NCBI RefSeq assembly: GCF_008365315.1
Contig: NZ_CP043506.1
Span: 558,001 to 622,000 of the forward strand
Source: Acetobacter vaccinii
Lineage (GTDB): Bacteria > Pseudomonadota > Alphaproteobacteria > Acetobacterales > Acetobacteraceae
Length of the DNA stretch: 64,000 nucleotides
Direction: 5' to 3'
Below are positions 42,485-52,579 of the stretch, piece after piece; positions within the stretch are counted from its first letter, which is position 1; each line of letters starts with the position of its first letter. Below the pieces are notes generated by a model. It did not search any database. It was not told the origin of the DNA and worked only from the letters and a program-made list of their open reading frames with translations. Position numbers and translations under genes: made by a program.

Positions 42485-43660
42485 TCAACGGCGGGCAGCA
42501 CTCAGTTGCAACGCCACCGCTATGGCTGTCAGCCCAGCCCCGAACCAAGAGACCGCAGGCCACCCTCCATAGCCCCAAGCCAGAGAAGCCCCCGCAGCCC
42601 CCCCGGCACCGCCCAGAAACATAACCCCCATAAACAAGGTATTCAGCCGTGCCCGCGCCTCTGGCCGCAGGGCGTACACAATATGCTGGTTGGAAACCAG
42701 AACACTCTGCACGGCAAAATCCAGCAGGATGCACCCCACTACCAACCCGGTGAGTGACGTGACAAGACCCGCAACAACCCAGGACAGAAATGCCAGCCCT
42801 GTGCCCAGCAGAATAACGTAGCGAGGGCCATGAGTATCAGCGATGCGCCCGGCCAAGGGGGCTGCTAGAATACCCACTGCACCGATAATACCAAACAACC
42901 CTGCGGCCTCGGCCCCCATGCCAAAGCGGGGCTCCTGCAAATGCAGGGCAAGAATGGACCAGAAGACAGAAAACGCCCCAAACAGGCAGGCCTGTGTCAT
43001 CGCGGCCAAGCGCAGGGCGGGCAGGCTGCGCCACAGGCCAACGAGTGAGAGCATAAGCGTGCCATAGCCATGCCGCACGACCGGCACGCTACGGGGCAGC
43101 ACCCATGCCATCAGCCCCCCTGCCCCGGCAGAAAGCGGCACCCCTAGCCAGAACATGGCGCGCCACCCGGCATGATCGGCCACAAAACCCGCCAAAGTCC
43201 GGCTAAGCAGGATACCACACAGCAGGCCGGACATAACAACACCCACCGTAGCCCCCCGACGCTCGGGCGATGCCAGATGTGCGGCAAACGGCACAATCTG
43301 CTGCGCCACCGTCGCCGCAGCCCCAATACAGAGCGACGTGACAAGCAGCACCCCGATCGTGGGGGCCAACGCTGTTGCCACAAGGGCAAGAGTGAGCAGT
43401 ATGAACTGCCCCACGATCAGGCTTTTACGTTCCAGCAGATCACCCAGCGGGACCAGAACGAACAGGCCCAAAGCATAGCCAAGCTGGGTTGCGGTGGGGA
43501 TAAAGGCCGTCAATCGGCCTGGCAAAGCCGCCTCCATAACCCCCAGCATCGGCTGGTTGTAATAGATATTGGCCACGGCAAAACCCGTTGCCGCCGCCAT
43601 AGCGAGGGTGAGCCCACGCCCTGCGGACGCATCCGGGCCAAGAGAGGGGGGAGTGTCCAT
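42485..43660 (-). CDS. MFS transporter (DHA1-like)
   Basis: A 391-residue transporter with 12 predicted hydrophobic segments starting at MDTPPSLGPDASAG (43660); AGGA precedes this ATG, and 31 upstream open codons are ignored. Loop 2-3 shows VPLGDLLERKSLIVG (motif A variant GxLxDRxxRR). It starts with FAVANIYYNQPMLGVME, typical of the YnfM/MFS_1 group annotated as arabinose or drug efflux. Substrate unknown. Confidence 0.87.
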   Translation of the reverse strand: MDTPPSLGPDASAGRGLTLAMAAATGFAVANIYYNQPMLGVMEAALPGRLTAFIPTATQLGYALGLFVLVPLGDLLERKSLIVGQFILLTLALVATALAPTIGVLLVTSLCIGAAATVAQQIVPFAAHLASPERRGATVGVVMSGLLCGILLSRTLAGFVADHAGWRAMFWLGVPLSAGAGGLMAWVLPRSVPVVRHGYGTLMLSLVGLWRSLPALRLAAMTQACLFGAFSVFWSILALHLQEPRFGMGAEAAGLFGIIGAVGILAAPLAGRIADTHGPRYVILLGTGLAFLSWVVAGLVTSLTGLVVGCILLDFAVQSVLVSNQHIVYALRPEARARLNTLFMGVMFLGGAGGAAGASLAWGYGGWPAVSWFGAGLTAIAVALQLSAARR

Positions 43661-44323
43661 ATGCTGTATCCTGAGTATCATGCCCGCCCAAGCCATAAGC
43701 CAGCAGACCCGGCGCGGCATAGCCCGCAGAGCTTCACATCTGAGGAAGCCCATACGTTACATGCATAAATATTAGCTATTACAGCGTGGTTTTACCAATG
43801 AGGGATATTACTCTAGGCTATAACAACCACAAACGCAGCCCGGCCAGAAAATCACCCCGCCTGCCTTCTGCGACCAAATCCACCCTTTGAGCGATAGAGT
43901 ACGGGCGACCTGCAACCACAGAACACCAATCAGCCCTCAATACTAAAGCCACATCCGTTCACAGAGATGGCTCCAGATCATTGTTTGATCGGGCATCTTT
44001 ATTCGACCAAAAACGCCCATCCGCTGGGATGGTGCCTTACCTTTGGGGAAACTACTGCTCAGAGATTCTGCTCAGCCATCTTACGGCCGTACCACGGTAA
44101 GGCCCGTCATGCCGGTATATGGAAGACGTGGCTCCAAGGCAGGCCAGTGCCCATAAATATGACCCAAGCTGGCACTGTATAAGAGCCGAACAGGAAGACT
44201 CTGCCCACGGCACGATAAGGCAAGCACAGCCGGATCGAAGCGCCTGTGAGTGCTTAACTCAGAAGCCTTACGGAGGAGACGGGCAGCATTAATGCACCCG
44301 CCCACTCCTGACTGTGTGGTTAT
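43661..44323. other. Gene-free region between MFS gene and chemoreceptor gene
   Basis: 663 nt with no recognisable gene; the open frames (for example 43967-44182 plus, 44081-44305 minus) lack family signals. GCATTAATGC (about 44285) is a short palindrome. It holds the MFS promoter and the end of the chemoreceptor transcript. Confidence 0.5.
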
Positions 44324-45802
44324 TTAGAAGCCTATCGCCTGCCGGGTTTTGCCGCCTTCCAGAAGCGCCATCCCGGACCGGCCAATACCCTGCCCACCGC
44401 CATGCCCGATGGTAAACTGTGCCACAAGCCGGGTCAGTTCATTAGCCATGGTTGACAGGTTATGGCTTGCAGCCGCGCTTTCCTCCGCCACGGCCGCATT
44501 TTTCTGGGTCGTGAGTTCCATGTCACCCATCGCGATGTTCAGTTCCCCAATACTCGCCGCCTGCCCCTGGGCTGCGGCTGCAATATTGGATACCAGCACA
44601 TTGATCTGCGTGACCTGCGACACAATGCGTTGCAGGGAACTCCCAGCCTCCAGCACCAAGGACACACCCGCCTTAACCTGCTTGCCCGATGTGCCGATAA
44701 GGGTTGCAATTTCCTTTGCAGCCTCGCCCGAACGCTGCGCCAGGATACGGACCTCGTTTGCCACCACGGCAAAACCTCGACCCGAATCCCCAGCCCGTGC
44801 GGCTTCGACGCTGGCGTTCAGAGCCAGAATATTGGTCTGGAACGCCAGATCGTTGATGATCCCGACAATACTGGTGATTTCCTTGGAGGATTCATCAATT
44901 TTGTTGATCGCTTCAATCGTTGTCTGCACCACAGCACCCGCATGCTCGGCATCAACCCGCGCGGCATTCACAACATCATGGGCCTGCTGGGTTTCGTCCG
45001 TGGTCTTACGCACCCGCTGCGTGATCTGTGTCAGCGCTGCGGATGTTTCTTCCAGCGTGGCTGCCTGCTGTTCTGTCCGGCGCGAGAGATCATCAGCACT
45101 TTGCTTGATCCCTTCCGCATTGGCCATGACATCCTTGGTGTTGTTCGAAATCTGGCGCATGGCCTGCTCAAGCTGCTCGGCCGTTGCGTTAAAGTTTTGT
45201 TGCAAGGCCGCAACACGCTCAGGCAAGCCCTGGACGCGGTGTGTCAGGTCACCCTCCGCCAGCGCCTTGAGTGCCAGGCTGACAGTCTGGATAACGTCCT
45301 GATCTTCCTTGGACCGAATTTCACGCTCGGCCTGCGCAGCCGCGCGCGCCTGATCGGCAATACCATTCAGATGTGCAAAGTAATGGTACATGACCACAGC
45401 AACATCTGACAGTACAGATCGGGTCAGACTACCAACCAGTTCGCTCATATTGCCACGGAAACGGGGCTTCTTGCTCACAAGTGTCTGGAGGAGCCCGCCC
45501 GCATAGCGCGAATAAACCTGGCTCAGATAGCTGACGTAATCAACTTTCTCCGCCAGCCGGTGGGTGATTTTTTCCTGAATACCAAAGTAGGTATCATTGA
45601 AATCCCCCCGGCTGATGCAAGCAAATTTCTGGGTTTCTTCCGCCAGCACGTCACGCGGCATCTGCTGCAACGACGGGTCGGCTGCCCTATAGGCCGCAAG
45701 CAGGATCTGCTCCAGATCCTTATGTACAATGTCCCAGACAAGCTGTCCGCTTTTCTGGTCCGCGCTGCTCCATGGAAGAAGTGTTTCTTTTATATCAGTC
45801 AT
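44324..45802 (-). CDS. Soluble methyl-accepting chemotaxis protein with globin-like sensor
   Basis: A 492-residue chemoreceptor without membrane segments. Residues 1-150 are all-helical and fit a globin-coupled sensor; H81 (EKITHRLAEKVDYVSYLSQVYSRY) is placed like the proximal haem His. A HAMP-like piece (ALKALAEGDLTHRVQGLP) covers 175-235. The signalling domain has the conserved tip IVGIINDLAFQTNILALNASVEAARAGDSGRGFAVVANEVRILAQRS at about 312-358. No CheR-docking pentapeptide ends it. It would sense oxygen and drive CheA; no che genes are in the window. Confidence 0.85.
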   Translation of the reverse strand: MTDIKETLLPWSSADQKSGQLVWDIVHKDLEQILLAAYRAADPSLQQMPRDVLAEETQKFACISRGDFNDTYFGIQEKITHRLAEKVDYVSYLSQVYSRYAGGLLQTLVSKKPRFRGNMSELVGSLTRSVLSDVAVVMYHYFAHLNGIADQARAAAQAEREIRSKEDQDVIQTVSLALKALAEGDLTHRVQGLPERVAALQQNFNATAEQLEQAMRQISNNTKDVMANAEGIKQSADDLSRRTEQQAATLEETSAALTQITQRVRKTTDETQQAHDVVNAARVDAEHAGAVVQTTIEAINKIDESSKEITSIVGIINDLAFQTNILALNASVEAARAGDSGRGFAVVANEVRILAQRSGEAAKEIATLIGTSGKQVKAGVSLVLEAGSSLQRIVSQVTQINVLVSNIAAAAQGQAASIGELNIAMGDMELTTQKNAAVAEESAAASHNLSTMANELTRLVAQFTIGHGGGQGIGRSGMALLEGGKTRQAIGF

Positions 45803-46223
45803 ATTGCTGCGCCTTAGAGTTGCTTGCTCTATATTTCTTCGATCTAATAGTTATATTAACTATATGTCAATCATCCTCACGATCTATAAAAATAAAAAAC
45901 AAAATTCTTGCTTTTTTATAAAATCATTCACTTGCATGGGGTTTTCCCAAACACTGGCATGAAATGCGGCACCGCGGCACCATAAAAATCATAAAAATAT
46001 GGCACCAAACGCCATAAATCGTTCAGAAACCGCACAAGAGATGCCAAGAGTTCAAGATATAGAACAGGCTCTTCAAAAGTTTTCCACAGAATTTCATACG
46101 TAATATGTCACACAGTGTTACTTCAAACGCATTAAACACGCCTGTCATGTCATTTTACACTCTGAACACAATGGTCGAACCCAGCACAGCATGGTAACTG
46201 TCTGACAATCGAAGACAGGCGGC
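45803..46223. other. AT-rich divergent spacer between the two signalling genes
   Basis: 421 nt, markedly AT-rich from 45830 to 46090, and shared by both divergent genes. ATAGTTA-TAT-TAACTAT (45847-45863) lies 45 nt before the chemoreceptor start. GGCACC occurs three times near 45970-46010. I cannot assign promoters. Confidence 0.5.
45847..45863. promoter_or_regulatory. Palindrome upstream of the chemoreceptor gene
   Basis: Perfect 7-bp arms ATAGTTA/TAACTAT with a TAT centre; a candidate operator. Confidence 0.5.
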
Positions 46224-49200
46224 TTGCCGTGGCTATGGCAAGCAACGCACGACAGAACCCTCCATTATGCGGCATCTGGTGTGAAAACTCCTTCCCCCTC
46301 CCTATCTCCTGCTCTGGTCTCCCGTGTGCATATCCGCAAGCAGGCACGCAGCCTCCTGCACTATGTCTTGCCCGCAGTGGCCGCCGCCACGTCTGGGGTG
46401 GTTATTGAATATAATGAATACGAGCACGCACAGGCCACGGTTGCAGCCAATGCCACGCAGGACAGTATCGCCTACGCAACGCTGATTGCCGGGCGGCTGA
46501 ACACCCGCTTTACAGAGCTGGAAATTGCCTCTGCCGTCCTCGGCGGAGCGGAAGGTGGGCCTGCCACCCCATCGCCCATGGTGGAACAGTCGCTCCAGAA
46601 CTATCTGGCCGCCAACGCCCACAACTATACCTTTAATATTCTTTCGGCGGATGGGGAGCACATTCAGTGGTCAACAACGCCCCTGTCGCACGCCACTCCA
46701 TCCGCGATGCGGGATTTTGCGCCTGTTGAAAAATCATCCCGCTATCTGCTCGGGCCTGTACATTATGTACAAAGCATGGACGCTATCGTGCTGCCCCTGC
46801 GCGTTCATGGGGTCAGCAACACCCAGACAGGCTATTTTCTGGCCTCGCCTTACAAGATCAGCCGCCTGCTTGATACGCAGGAACTCCCGCGGGAATATCG
46901 TAACTGGGTGTTCACGGTCATGGACACCCGCACCAATGCCCCGCTGCAGGCCCTGCCACCCTCGGACAAACACACCGGGCACACAGCCCCCGACAACACC
47001 CGCCTGGTGACGACACCTGTCATCGGCTACCCCTTTACCGTGCAGGTGCGCATAACCCCCCACCATATCTGGACCACTTTTCGTAAACAGGCAGTCAACC
47101 GCTGGGGGTCAGAAGGGCTGGTGCTGACCCTGCTCTTTGTCGGAATCGGGTTCATGATCCGCCGACAGGAAAAAAAGCAGAACCGCCAGCAGCAGCGCCT
47201 GACCGACTTTAACGCCTTTCTGGCCCAGATCAGCTACTGCATCAGTCAGGCGCAGGAAGAAAGCCGCCTGTTGCAGGATATCTGCGATCTGGCAATCCGC
47301 TATGCCCATCTGGACCTTGCCTTTATCGCCCGGCCCGATGCCTCGCAGCAGTTTCAGTTTCTGGCCGTTGGGGGCCAGCACGCCATTACGGACACTCTGT
47401 TTATTTCTGCCCGGGCCGACCTGCCAGAAGGGCAAGGTTCCGTAGGGCGGGTCTGGCGTAGTGCGCAGGCGATCTTCAACGCCTCTTTCGTCCAGAACGC
47501 GCACCTGGCCCCTTGGAAAAACTGGGCAGAGCAGCACAACCTGCATGCCAATGCGGCCCTGCCTATTATGCGCGATGGCAAGATCTGGGCCGTACTGAGC
47601 GTCTACCACAGGCAACCCGATATTTTTGACCACCAGCTACAGGCTCTGTTGCAGGAGGTCGCGACTGATATTTCCCGCGGGCTGGAAAAACTTTACAATA
47701 AAAAGCTGCAATCCGCGCTGCTGTACAATTCTGTTGTCGGTATTCTGCTGGTCAAGGACCATATCATTCAGCTTACCAACAGCCGGGTGGAGCATATGTT
47801 GGGCCTTCCGGCAGAAGCCCTCGTCAACCAGCCTGCCGAACTGCTGTTTACAGACCCGACAGAATTCGCCCGGGCCATCGCTGTCAACGAGACGCTGCAG
47901 CACAAGCACGAAACGCGCATTCCCAACGTCCGCCTAGCCCGTAAGGATGGCCATCTGCTGCTGGCTGATCTGTCAGGTGTGCGCCTGCATGATCTGTCGG
48001 GAGATGTCTCGGTCTGGACGATTGAAGATGTAACAACCCACGAGGTAGCCCGCCGCCTTTATCATGCGCTGCTCAACACGGCAGATGCCGTGCTACAGGC
48101 AACCGATGAAGCCGAGATGTGCGACCGCACCTGTGCTGACCTTGTGCTGGACACACTGTTCCACGCCGTCTGGATTGGCAGAATTGACAGCCGGGGCCAT
48201 CTGGAAGTGCTCTCCCGCGCGGGTGAAGGCACGGACAGCATCCATGAGCTGAGTGCCTACATGAAGACCGGCTCCAGCCCTGTCCCTGTCATGCTCCGCG
48301 CCTGGAACACCCGGACACTGGTCTATAGTAATGACGAACTGGCCGACATGGCCAAGGCCCCCTATTACGCCTTTATTGAAAAAAGCCGCTGGCGTGCAGT
48401 CTTGTCTGCCCCCATCTGGCGGGCGGGCAAGGTATGGGCCATTATCTCCTTTGCCGCAGCACAAACCCAGGTATTTGACGCGCAGAGCATTACACTGTGC
48501 CAGCGCGTTGCCGACCTTCTGGGCCATGCACTGGACAAGCTGGATGCTCAAAACCGCATAGAAAGCCTACAGGAAAAAGAAGCCCAACGGGCCAGGCATG
48601 ACCCGCTGACCGGCCTGCCCAACCGTCTGGCGCTGGAAGAATGCATGCCGCTGGCCCTGACCAGAGCCCGCGAACAAGGGCGTGGGGCAGGCATTTGCAT
48701 GCTGGACCTGGACGATTTCAAACAGGTCAATGACACCTATGGCCACGAAGCAGGCGACCACCTGCTGCAACAACTGGCCCAACGCCTTGTGCAGAGCCTC
48801 CGCCCAACAGATTTTGTCGCCCGCCTGGGTGGGGACGAATTTGTTGTCGTCCTGGAAGAACTGGATGCACTGCTGCCCATTGCACAGGCGACAACAGTAC
48901 TCAACACCCTGCATACTGCGGTTGAAACGCCTTTCCAGGTCACGCCCGAAGCCACGGCCAGCGTCGGCATGACCCTCGGCATGGCTCTGTACCCACTGGA
49001 TGGGGAAGACCCAGACACCCTGCTGCGACGGGCTGATGCTGCCATGTATCTGTCCAAGCAGACCAAGGCCACCCGCACCACCTGGTGGCGTCTGGCCAGC
49101 GCCCTGCCTGCCCACCCCAGCGCAGAAGAAGTACAGGTCCACACCTTTGATGCCTACGGGCCAGAGGCCCGGGACCTGCTGACCCGCGCCAAAACTTTTC

Positions 49201-51155
49201 TGCTGCACATCCAGCAGGATTTTGTCGAACAGTTCCACGACAATGTACGTGACCGGGCTGAATGGCAAAAGCTCTTTAGCAGCATGACAGAATCTGAACG
49301 TACAGAGCTACGTCATGCCGATATGGAGCACCTGCAACTCCTGCTGGCACCAGAGACACAGGAAGCCGATATCCTCAAGGCTGCTAACCCTCTGGGGGCA
49401 TCGCGCGCACTCAGCGGCGTCGACCCTGTCATGCTGACTGAAATATACAGCACCTACAGGCGGCAACTAATTGACAGCATGGATAAAGCCATGCTGCGCG
49501 CCTACGACCGCTACCACATTTTGCTGACAACCGAGATCCGCCTGCAGGAAGACAAGGCCACCCAGCTTGCCATCGGCCAGAAAATAGAACAGCAGTATTT
49601 TGCCCAGCTTTCCGCCCCCATGCCTGACCTGTCCAGCACATGGCCCGATGCCTGTGCTCAGGCAATCAATGCTCTTGGTCAGTTAACTGGTATTCAGGCC
49701 GTTATCCTTTACCGGAAAGATGCTGACGGCAAACCGCTGATCGAAGCCAGCGCCGGACCGCTGGCACAAGATTTTGTGCAGATTCTACAAACAAGTTTTG
49801 CACAGCCCCCCACGCAGGATACGCTGGATTGCAGTTCTATTACCGCACAGGCCTGGATGTCGGCGCAAATTACCAGCACCCCATCCTATGCTCTGGACCC
49901 ACGTACTCCAAAATGGCGTGATACCGCCCTGCAACTGGGCTTCCGCTCAGCCCTGAGCATACCGCTAAGGGAGGAAGGCGGACAGGTCAGCGCCGTGCTG
50001 ACCCTGCTTGGCGGGTATCCCAACCAGTTTGAATCCCTGATGATGCGGCAGTTTGCCCACGGGTTGCAGCAACGATGGGAGCAGATTTCCCAGCGGTACC
50101 ATCGCCAGCCCGCACCTTCTGTCACACAGGAGCGCTCGCAGCATTTGCGCAGCCTGCTGTTTGCAGGCGGGCTACGCATGTTTGTGCAACCTGTCATAGA
50201 CTTGCAGTCCGGCGCGCTGCTGGAAGTGGAAGCACTGGCCCGGATAGAAGACACCGACGGGCAGATTATTTCCCCCGCCATGTTCCTGCCCCTGCTAGGC
50301 CGCAACGAACTGGACCAGCTTTTCTACAAAGGTCTGGAGCAGGCTCTGACGTCCCTGTCACAATGGGACAAGGACGGGCTGCATACCAACCTTGCCATCA
50401 ATCTGCCTTCCACCTTCCTCCTGAATAATGATGGGCCGCAGAAAATTGCTGACATGCTGGCCCAGTATCACATAGAGCCGCATCGGCTTGCTGTGGAACT
50501 TCTGGAAACGCACAGTCTGGATTACAAAACGCAGGCAAGCACCATCCGCCAGTTCAAGGAACGCGGGATACAACTGGCGATTGATGATCTGGGGTCCGGG
50601 CATAGCAGCCTGCTGCGACTGTCCTCCCTTCCCTTTGACATCATCAAGGTGGATCAGGCGCTGCTCCGCCACCTGCACGACATGCCGTTGCAAATTCTCA
50701 GCGTGGTGAAATCCATTCTCGATATGGGCAAGGATTTTCACAGCCGCGTTGTGGTGGAGGGACTGTCGGATCAGGAAGTCATGGATGCTGTCAGTCATCT
50801 TGGCCACTGCTATGGCCAAGGCTATGGCATTGCCCGCCCCATGCCTGCGGCAGACCTGCCCGGCTGGTATAAGGAACACCAGGCGACATACCAGCAGAAA
50901 ACCGTGCAGGCTGATATTAACAGTGATCTTGCGGCTCTTGCCTGCCACTGGATCACCCTGCGCAACCAGACGGCAGCAGGGTCAACCGTGCCCGACCAAG
51001 ACCCCATGATCCGCTGGTTTGCTACGCAGAACCTGCAAAACTCTGACGCGGCACGCTGGCACCAGCAAAGCTGCCAGACCCCACCGGTGCCCGGTGCAGC
51101 CGCAAAGCTGACAGCCTGGCTGCTGGAGCGCCTGCGTAAAAACCCGGTATCGTAA
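46224..51155 (+). CDS. Multi-domain GGDEF/EAL cyclic-di-GMP enzyme with PAS, GAF and globin-like domains
   Basis: Up to 1643 residues. TM1 about 44-63, a periplasmic sensor, TM2 about 298-312, GAF 350-490, PAS 500-610, GAF 615-775, GGDEF 790-955, globin-like helices 975-1135, GAF 1140-1285, EAL 1305-1550. GGDEF is intact at 869-873, with the inhibitory RxxD at 860-863. The EAL domain keeps EAL, N, E, DD, K, E and QGY residues, so both synthesis and hydrolysis of c-di-GMP are possible. In the globin-like part the proximal His seems replaced (PLGASRALSGVDP). Frame starts with TTG 46224; GTG 46281 or 46326 may be the real start. Confidence 0.9.
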   Translation: MPWLWQATHDRTLHYAASGVKTPSPSLSPALVSRVHIRKQARSLLHYVLPAVAAATSGVVIEYNEYEHAQATVAANATQDSIAYATLIAGRLNTRFTELEIASAVLGGAEGGPATPSPMVEQSLQNYLAANAHNYTFNILSADGEHIQWSTTPLSHATPSAMRDFAPVEKSSRYLLGPVHYVQSMDAIVLPLRVHGVSNTQTGYFLASPYKISRLLDTQELPREYRNWVFTVMDTRTNAPLQALPPSDKHTGHTAPDNTRLVTTPVIGYPFTVQVRITPHHIWTTFRKQAVNRWGSEGLVLTLLFVGIGFMIRRQEKKQNRQQQRLTDFNAFLAQISYCISQAQEESRLLQDICDLAIRYAHLDLAFIARPDASQQFQFLAVGGQHAITDTLFISARADLPEGQGSVGRVWRSAQAIFNASFVQNAHLAPWKNWAEQHNLHANAALPIMRDGKIWAVLSVYHRQPDIFDHQLQALLQEVATDISRGLEKLYNKKLQSALLYNSVVGILLVKDHIIQLTNSRVEHMLGLPAEALVNQPAELLFTDPTEFARAIAVNETLQHKHETRIPNVRLARKDGHLLLADLSGVRLHDLSGDVSVWTIEDVTTHEVARRLYHALLNTADAVLQATDEAEMCDRTCADLVLDTLFHAVWIGRIDSRGHLEVLSRAGEGTDSIHELSAYMKTGSSPVPVMLRAWNTRTLVYSNDELADMAKAPYYAFIEKSRWRAVLSAPIWRAGKVWAIISFAAAQTQVFDAQSITLCQRVADLLGHALDKLDAQNRIESLQEKEAQRARHDPLTGLPNRLALEECMPLALTRAREQGRGAGICMLDLDDFKQVNDTYGHEAGDHLLQQLAQRLVQSLRPTDFVARLGGDEFVVVLEELDALLPIAQATTVLNTLHTAVETPFQVTPEATASVGMTLGMALYPLDGEDPDTLLRRADAAMYLSKQTKATRTTWWRLASALPAHPSAEEVQVHTFDAYGPEARDLLTRAKTFLLHIQQDFVEQFHDNVRDRAEWQKLFSSMTESERTELRHADMEHLQLLLAPETQEADILKAANPLGASRALSGVDPVMLTEIYSTYRRQLIDSMDKAMLRAYDRYHILLTTEIRLQEDKATQLAIGQKIEQQYFAQLSAPMPDLSSTWPDACAQAINALGQLTGIQAVILYRKDADGKPLIEASAGPLAQDFVQILQTSFAQPPTQDTLDCSSITAQAWMSAQITSTPSYALDPRTPKWRDTALQLGFRSALSIPLREEGGQVSAVLTLLGGYPNQFESLMMRQFAHGLQQRWEQISQRYHRQPAPSVTQERSQHLRSLLFAGGLRMFVQPVIDLQSGALLEVEALARIEDTDGQIISPAMFLPLLGRNELDQLFYKGLEQALTSLSQWDKDGLHTNLAINLPSTFLLNNDGPQKIADMLAQYHIEPHRLAVELLETHSLDYKTQASTIRQFKERGIQLAIDDLGSGHSSLLRLSSLPFDIIKVDQALLRHLHDMPLQILSVVKSILDMGKDFHSRVVVEGLSDQEVMDAVSHLGHCYGQGYGIARPMPAADLPGWYKEHQATYQQKTVQADINSDLAALACHWITLRNQTAAGSTVPDQDPMIRWFATQNLQNSDAARWHQQSCQTPPVPGAAAKLTAWLLERLRKNPVS

Positions 51156-51165
51156 GCAAAACCAC

Positions 51166-51186
51166 GCCTGGTGCGTAACACCAGGC
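51166..51186. terminator. Convergent terminator hairpin
   Basis: GCCTGGTG (51166-51173) pairs with CACCAGGC (51179-51186), loop CGTAA; on the minus strand it is followed by GTGGTTTTGC. It serves the alcohol dehydrogenase gene and perhaps the GGDEF/EAL gene. Confidence 0.7.
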
Positions 51187-51199
51187 ATGGCGGTGCCAG

Positions 51200-52255
51200 T
51201 CAGGCGTGGGCTGGCATGCTGTCCATATCAATAACAAAGCGGTATTTAACGTCAGAGCGCAGCATACGCGTATAGGCGGTCTCGATCTCCTCCATACGGA
51301 TCATCTCGATGTCGGAGGTAATGCCATGTTCACCACAGAAATCGAGCATTTCCTGTGTTTCCGCGATCCCGCCAATCAGCGACCCGGCAAAGTTGCGGCG
51401 TTTGAAAATAAGGCTGAACACAGACACAGGCATGGGGTCTTCCGGAGCACCAACCTGCACCAGTGTCCCTTCACGCTTGAGCAGGCCCAGATAGGTATTG
51501 ATGTCATGGTTGGCCGCCACGGCATCGAGAATAAAGTCAAACCGTCCCTGCTCCTTGGCCATAGCCTCCGGGTCCTTGGACAGAACGACCTCATGCGCGC
51601 CCAGACGTTCCCCATCTGCGACCTTGCTGGCCGATGTGGTGAACAGAACAACCTCGGCCCCCAGCGCACGGGCAAATTTGACCCCCATGTGCCCAAGACC
51701 GCCCAGACCAACAATACCGACCCGCATACCCGGCCCCACCTTCCAGTGCCGCAGGGGGGACCAAGTGGTAATGCCAGCACACAGCAGTGGTGCCGCAGCG
51801 GCCGGGTCCAGTGTTTCGGGAATGGACAGTACAAAACCCTGATCCACCACAACGGCTTTTGAATAGCCGCCAAAGGTCAGACCGCGACCATGTCTGTCCT
51901 CACCATTATACGTGCCGACAAAACCTTCCTCGCAGTACTGTTCAAGCCCTTCCTGACAACTGGCACACTCACGGCAGGAATCCACCATACAGCCCACACC
52001 GACCAGTTGCCCCGGTTTGAAGCGGGTGACGGAACCGCCGACCTCTGCCACACGGCCCACAATTTCATGCCCCGGCACGCAAGGGTAGAGCGTATTGCGC
52101 CATTCATTACGGGCCTGATGAATGTCGGAGTGGCAGACACCGCAGTATAAAATATCAATCCGGACGTCATCAGGCCCGGTATCACGGCGCTCAAAGGACA
52201 GGGGCGCCAACGGCGCGTCTGCTGCTGTTGCAGCGTAGCCGACACAGGTAAACAT
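51200..52255 (-). CDS. Zinc-dependent NADP alcohol dehydrogenase (YahK/CAD type)
   Basis: A 351-residue medium-chain dehydrogenase. Catalytic zinc: CGVCHSD and GHEIVG; structural zinc: CRECASCQEGLEQYC; Rossmann loop GLGGLGHMGVKFARALGAEV. The length and GTYNGED.. GGYSKAVVV block match the cinnamyl-alcohol/YahK aldehyde reductases, which reduce many aldehydes with NADPH. Preference here is inferred. Divergent from the MFS gene. Confidence 0.93.
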   Translation of the reverse strand: MFTCVGYAATAADAPLAPLSFERRDTGPDDVRIDILYCGVCHSDIHQARNEWRNTLYPCVPGHEIVGRVAEVGGSVTRFKPGQLVGVGCMVDSCRECASCQEGLEQYCEEGFVGTYNGEDRHGRGLTFGGYSKAVVVDQGFVLSIPETLDPAAAAPLLCAGITTWSPLRHWKVGPGMRVGIVGLGGLGHMGVKFARALGAEVVLFTTSASKVADGERLGAHEVVLSKDPEAMAKEQGRFDFILDAVAANHDINTYLGLLKREGTLVQVGAPEDPMPVSVFSLIFKRRNFAGSLIGGIAETQEMLDFCGEHGITSDIEMIRMEEIETAYTRMLRSDVKYRFVIDMDSMPAHA

Positions 52256-52579
52256 GGTCCGATCCTTTCTGGCTGATATCCAACTTTTCTGCCCTCTTGC
52301 CCGCCAGACTTCAAGGCCGGGGGGCCGGACCTGTGCTTTCTCCCTTCAAACACAGGGGCCAGCGCGTTAAACCCCTGAACCCGACAGGGTTGAAAAACCC
52401 CGCACCACACCCTCCGGACCAGCCCACACCATGCCCTGACCGCACACATCACAAGCCTGTCATACTCCGCACGACTCTTTGTCGTTACCCTCCACCATGC
52501 TGCTGGCACCGTACTTCATCCGTGCAGTGCTGCTATAGGCCCAGCCCTTGCCAACGCCCTTAACAACCTGGATTTCTGG
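52256..52579. other. Divergent spacer between alcohol dehydrogenase and MFS genes
   Basis: 324 nt without a gene. GC-rich for most of its length; I see no strong operator or promoter pair. Confidence 0.45.

Noticed and set aside
43967..44305. Possible remnant of a transposase or small gene
   Set aside because: I could not match either strand to a transposase motif, and no inverted ends or target duplications are visible.
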